DNA from: Candidatus Tiamatella incendiivivens
GTDB lineage: Archaea > Thermoproteota > Thermoprotei_A > Sulfolobales > Acidilobaceae
Length of the DNA stretch: 54,066 nucleotides
Direction: 5' to 3'
NCBI GenBank assembly: GCA_015522635.1
Contig: WALW01000008.1
Coordinates: 1-54,066, forward strand
Under the pieces are notes generated by a model. It was not told the origin of the DNA, made no database searches, and saw nothing but the letters and a program-made list of their open reading frames with translations. How positions within the stretch are numbered: position 1 is the first letter of the stretch; every line of letters begins with the position of its first letter. The position numbers and the translations under genes were made by a program. Positions 52,892 to 54,066 of the stretch are shown here, piece after piece.

Positions 52892-53006
52892 CATTAAACA
52901 CAGAATTACAGACCTATTGGTAATAAGAGAGAACTAAATTCCTCACTTAACTCGGTGTTTACTAAACATAAAGAATACTTGGCTGTATGATGCCAAAACA
53001 TATCCA

Positions 53007-53056
53007 ATGGTGCGACCGCCGGGATTTTGGGATCCGGGACCATTGGCTTGGGAGGC
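53007..53056 (-). repeat. degenerate copy of the tRNA-Gly 3' part (att-like)
   Basis: About 50 bp match the tRNA-Gly(CCC) at the right edge. AATGGTGCG, CCGCCGGGATTT, CCGGGACC and GGCTTGGGAGGC are all shared with the functional copy at 54016-54066. Differences include a G-to-A change in the acceptor arm, a scrambled T-loop with 2 extra bases, and loss of anticodon-stem pairing, so this copy cannot be a working tRNA. Its orientation equals the true gene. Such partial tRNA copies mark integration of mobile elements into tRNA genes. Confidence 0.75.
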
Positions 53057-53206
53057 TAAGGATTTATAAACTATGTTCCCAAGGAGAAACGAATAACTGT
53101 TCAGCAGTAAATATTACCGAGAATGCTGATGCGGATGACCTAGAAGCTCTCTGCAGGGAAAGGCTAATTGACCCGGTATACCCAATATATAGATGGTGGC
53201 TAGAAG

Positions 53207-53431
53207 ATGTCCAAGGTAATCAGGGTTAGATATGAGAAGGGAATACTCAAGCCACTGGAGCCGATAGAGTTCCGGGAGGGGGAGGAGATCGTTTTGGAGG
53301 TGAAGAATCCGCCCAGTGGAAGGGGGATATGGAGGTTCTTCGGTATAATAAAGGCAAAGGATTCTGAGCCCGTAAAGGAGGAGGACTATTATGAGCACCT
53401 CTCGGAAAGAGGTCGTATTCCTAGACAGTAG
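53207..53431 (+). CDS. vapB: VapB-type antitoxin, DUF104 family
   Basis: A 74-aa DUF104 antitoxin, paralogous to the copy at 49274. SKVIRVRYEKGILKPLEPIEFREGEEIVLEV is the DNA-binding part, and a C-terminal tail (WRFFGIIKAKDSEPV, YYEHL) binds the toxin. GGTGG lies 7 nt before the ATG. It overlaps the toxin start by 41 bp. It lies between the degenerate and true tRNA-Gly copies, so it may be cargo of an integrated element. Confidence 0.82.
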   Translation: MSKVIRVRYEKGILKPLEPIEFREGEEIVLEVKNPPSGRGIWRFFGIIKAKDSEPVKEEDYYEHLSERGRIPRQ

Positions 53432-53891
53432 CGTGATACTCCACTATCTTACTGGGGATCCTCGAGCTAGAGATATCATAGAAGATACATCAAGATTAGC
53501 AGTAAACTCTATAGTTTTCAGTGAGGTATCATTCAACCTCCTAAAACTACTATACAGCGAGAAATACGGGGAATACAAATTTTACAACATGAAATCCAGG
53601 ACCACAATGCTCGACAAGGACATACTACAAGGTTACACTATACTCCAATCATTCCTGAACGAGCTCCACAAGGAAGATAGGCTCGTATACCTCCCCATAA
53701 CCCTGGAGGTAATGAGAGAAGCCAGCGAAACAGCAGTCAAATACGGACTACTCCCTAATGACGCACTGATAGCAGCAACTTGCAAGCACTATGGCATAAG
53801 CACAATCGCAACCCTAGACGAGGACTTCGAGCGAATACCTTGGCTGCAGATCGTTCCACAACACTCAAAATCCACCAAAAGAAACGCATAA
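53391..53891 (+). CDS. vapC: VapC-type PIN ribonuclease toxin
   Basis: A 166-aa PIN-domain toxin. VFLDSSVILHYLTGD carries the first catalytic Asp, SIVFSEVSFNLLKLL the Glu, and YGLLPNDALIAATCKHYGISTIATLDEDF the late Asp pair. GGAGGAGG precedes ATG 53391. Codon style is A/C-rich on the coding strand like the vapC at 49471. It ends about 125 bp before the tRNA-Gly 3' end. Confidence 0.85.
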   Translation: MSTSRKEVVFLDSSVILHYLTGDPRARDIIEDTSRLAVNSIVFSEVSFNLLKLLYSEKYGEYKFYNMKSRTTMLDKDILQGYTILQSFLNELHKEDRLVYLPITLEVMREASETAVKYGLLPNDALIAATCKHYGISTIATLDEDFERIPWLQIVPQHSKSTKRNA

Positions 53892-54017
53892 CACAATCCC
53901 CAGCTGCGCACTCATAACTATCCGATTTTGAGAGAAGCTTCGCCTCTGTTTTCCAGTCACGGAGGCAGACGCATCATAATACATTAGGTGTTACTAATAG
54001 CGGAATGGCACCTGTAA

Positions 54018-54066
54018 TGGTGCGGCCGCCGGGATTTGAACCCGGGACCCCCGGCTTGGGAGGCCG
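54018..54066 (-). tRNA. tRNA-Gly (anticodon CCC), 5' part beyond the right edge
   Basis: Read on the - strand, the sequence shows the anticodon loop CTCCCAA (anticodon CCC) closed by GGC/GCC pairing. A variable region and a perfect T-arm (CCGGG-TTCAAAT-CCCGG) follow. The 3' acceptor strand ends in discriminator A plus an encoded CCA (54018-54020). The D-arm and 5' acceptor strand lie outside the window. It is the likely integration target that produced the degenerate copy near 53.03 kb. Confidence 0.9.

Noticed and set aside
52987-53229. 80-aa frame crossing the tRNA-like repeat
   Set aside because: It runs through the degenerate tRNA copy and into vapB; the composition reflects tRNA sequence rather than protein.
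1-54066. CRISPR array, insertion sequence, rRNA or replication origin
   Set aside because: No regularly spaced direct repeats, transposase motifs, rRNA signatures or Orc1/Cdc6 gene with origin boxes were seen anywhere in the window.

Overview
The window looks like chromosome from a hyperthermophilic crenarchaeon (Thermoproteota), most likely of the Desulfurococcales type. Several lines support this. There is a CdvA/ESCRT-III cell-division pair, a PolB2-type polymerase, RpoK, ribosomal protein S25e and the archaeal wyosine enzyme Taw1. TTG and GTG starts are common, often preceded by GGTG/GAGGTG ribosome binding sites, and a tRNA-Gly gene encodes its own CCA. The Cdv genes argue against Thermoproteales. 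The genus cannot be fixed from the sequence alone.

Layout. (1) 1-3.8 kb: a two-gene NurA-HerA operon without Mre11/Rad50, rich in A and C on its coding strand, with inverted repeats at its promoter and a tRNA-like relic at its 3' end. (2) 3.9-9.96 kb: a DUF5678 small protein, a large secreted transglutaminase-like protein, a YbaK-type deacylase, Taw1, a membrane protein and a PAP2 phosphatase. (3) 10.1-11.2 kb: a DPS-like ferritin and a Fur-family regulator, divergent around a perfect 16-bp palindrome. (4) 11.2-21.8 kb: core genes, namely a DAO oxidoreductase, two M50 membrane proteases, a DUF123 nuclease-like protein, panB, rpoK, an ESCRT-III gene divergent from cdvA, S25e, a DrrAB-like ABC exporter and a ferritin-VIT1 fusion. 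(5) 21.9-33.7 kb: a secreted phosphoesterase, a coupled four-gene cluster of two thiolase-fold proteins lacking the catalytic Cys plus two DUF35 proteins, homoserine dehydrogenase, an unassigned palm-like protein, a sphingosine-phosphate-lyase-like PLP enzyme with an MFS transporter, and an AidB-like acyl-CoA dehydrogenase. (6) 33.8-46.3 kb: an HisC-like aminotransferase coupled to a COG3199 kinase-like protein, two hydrolases, a ferritin-like protein with an operator at its RBS, a RecA-fold paralogue lacking Walker motifs, a decayed ATPase, PolB2 with an overlapping upstream ORF, an aminotransferase, a flippase and an alpha/beta hydrolase.

(7) 46.4-54.07 kb is accessory. It holds an interrupted Ig-like surface gene, secreted unknowns, gene remnants, three intact toxin-antitoxin modules (two DUF104/PIN and one DUF433/DUF5615), a HicA-like remnant and a protease-like fragment. 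A degenerate copy of the 3' part of tRNA-Gly(CCC) lies at 53.0 kb, and the apparently intact tRNA-Gly runs off the right edge. The pair resembles attachment-site duplication left by integration into the tRNA gene.

Functional links. Iron and oxidant handling recurs in the DPS-like protein, Fur regulator, ferritin-VIT1 fusion and 151-aa ferritin-like protein. DNA repair or replication recurs in NurA-HerA, the RecA-fold paralogue and PolB2. The best candidates for new biology are the Cys-less thiolase/DUF35 cluster, the PolB2/RecA-paralogue neighbourhood, the stand-alone NurA-HerA cassette and the tRNA-Gly island. All functional assignments come from reading motifs by eye; no database search was possible.
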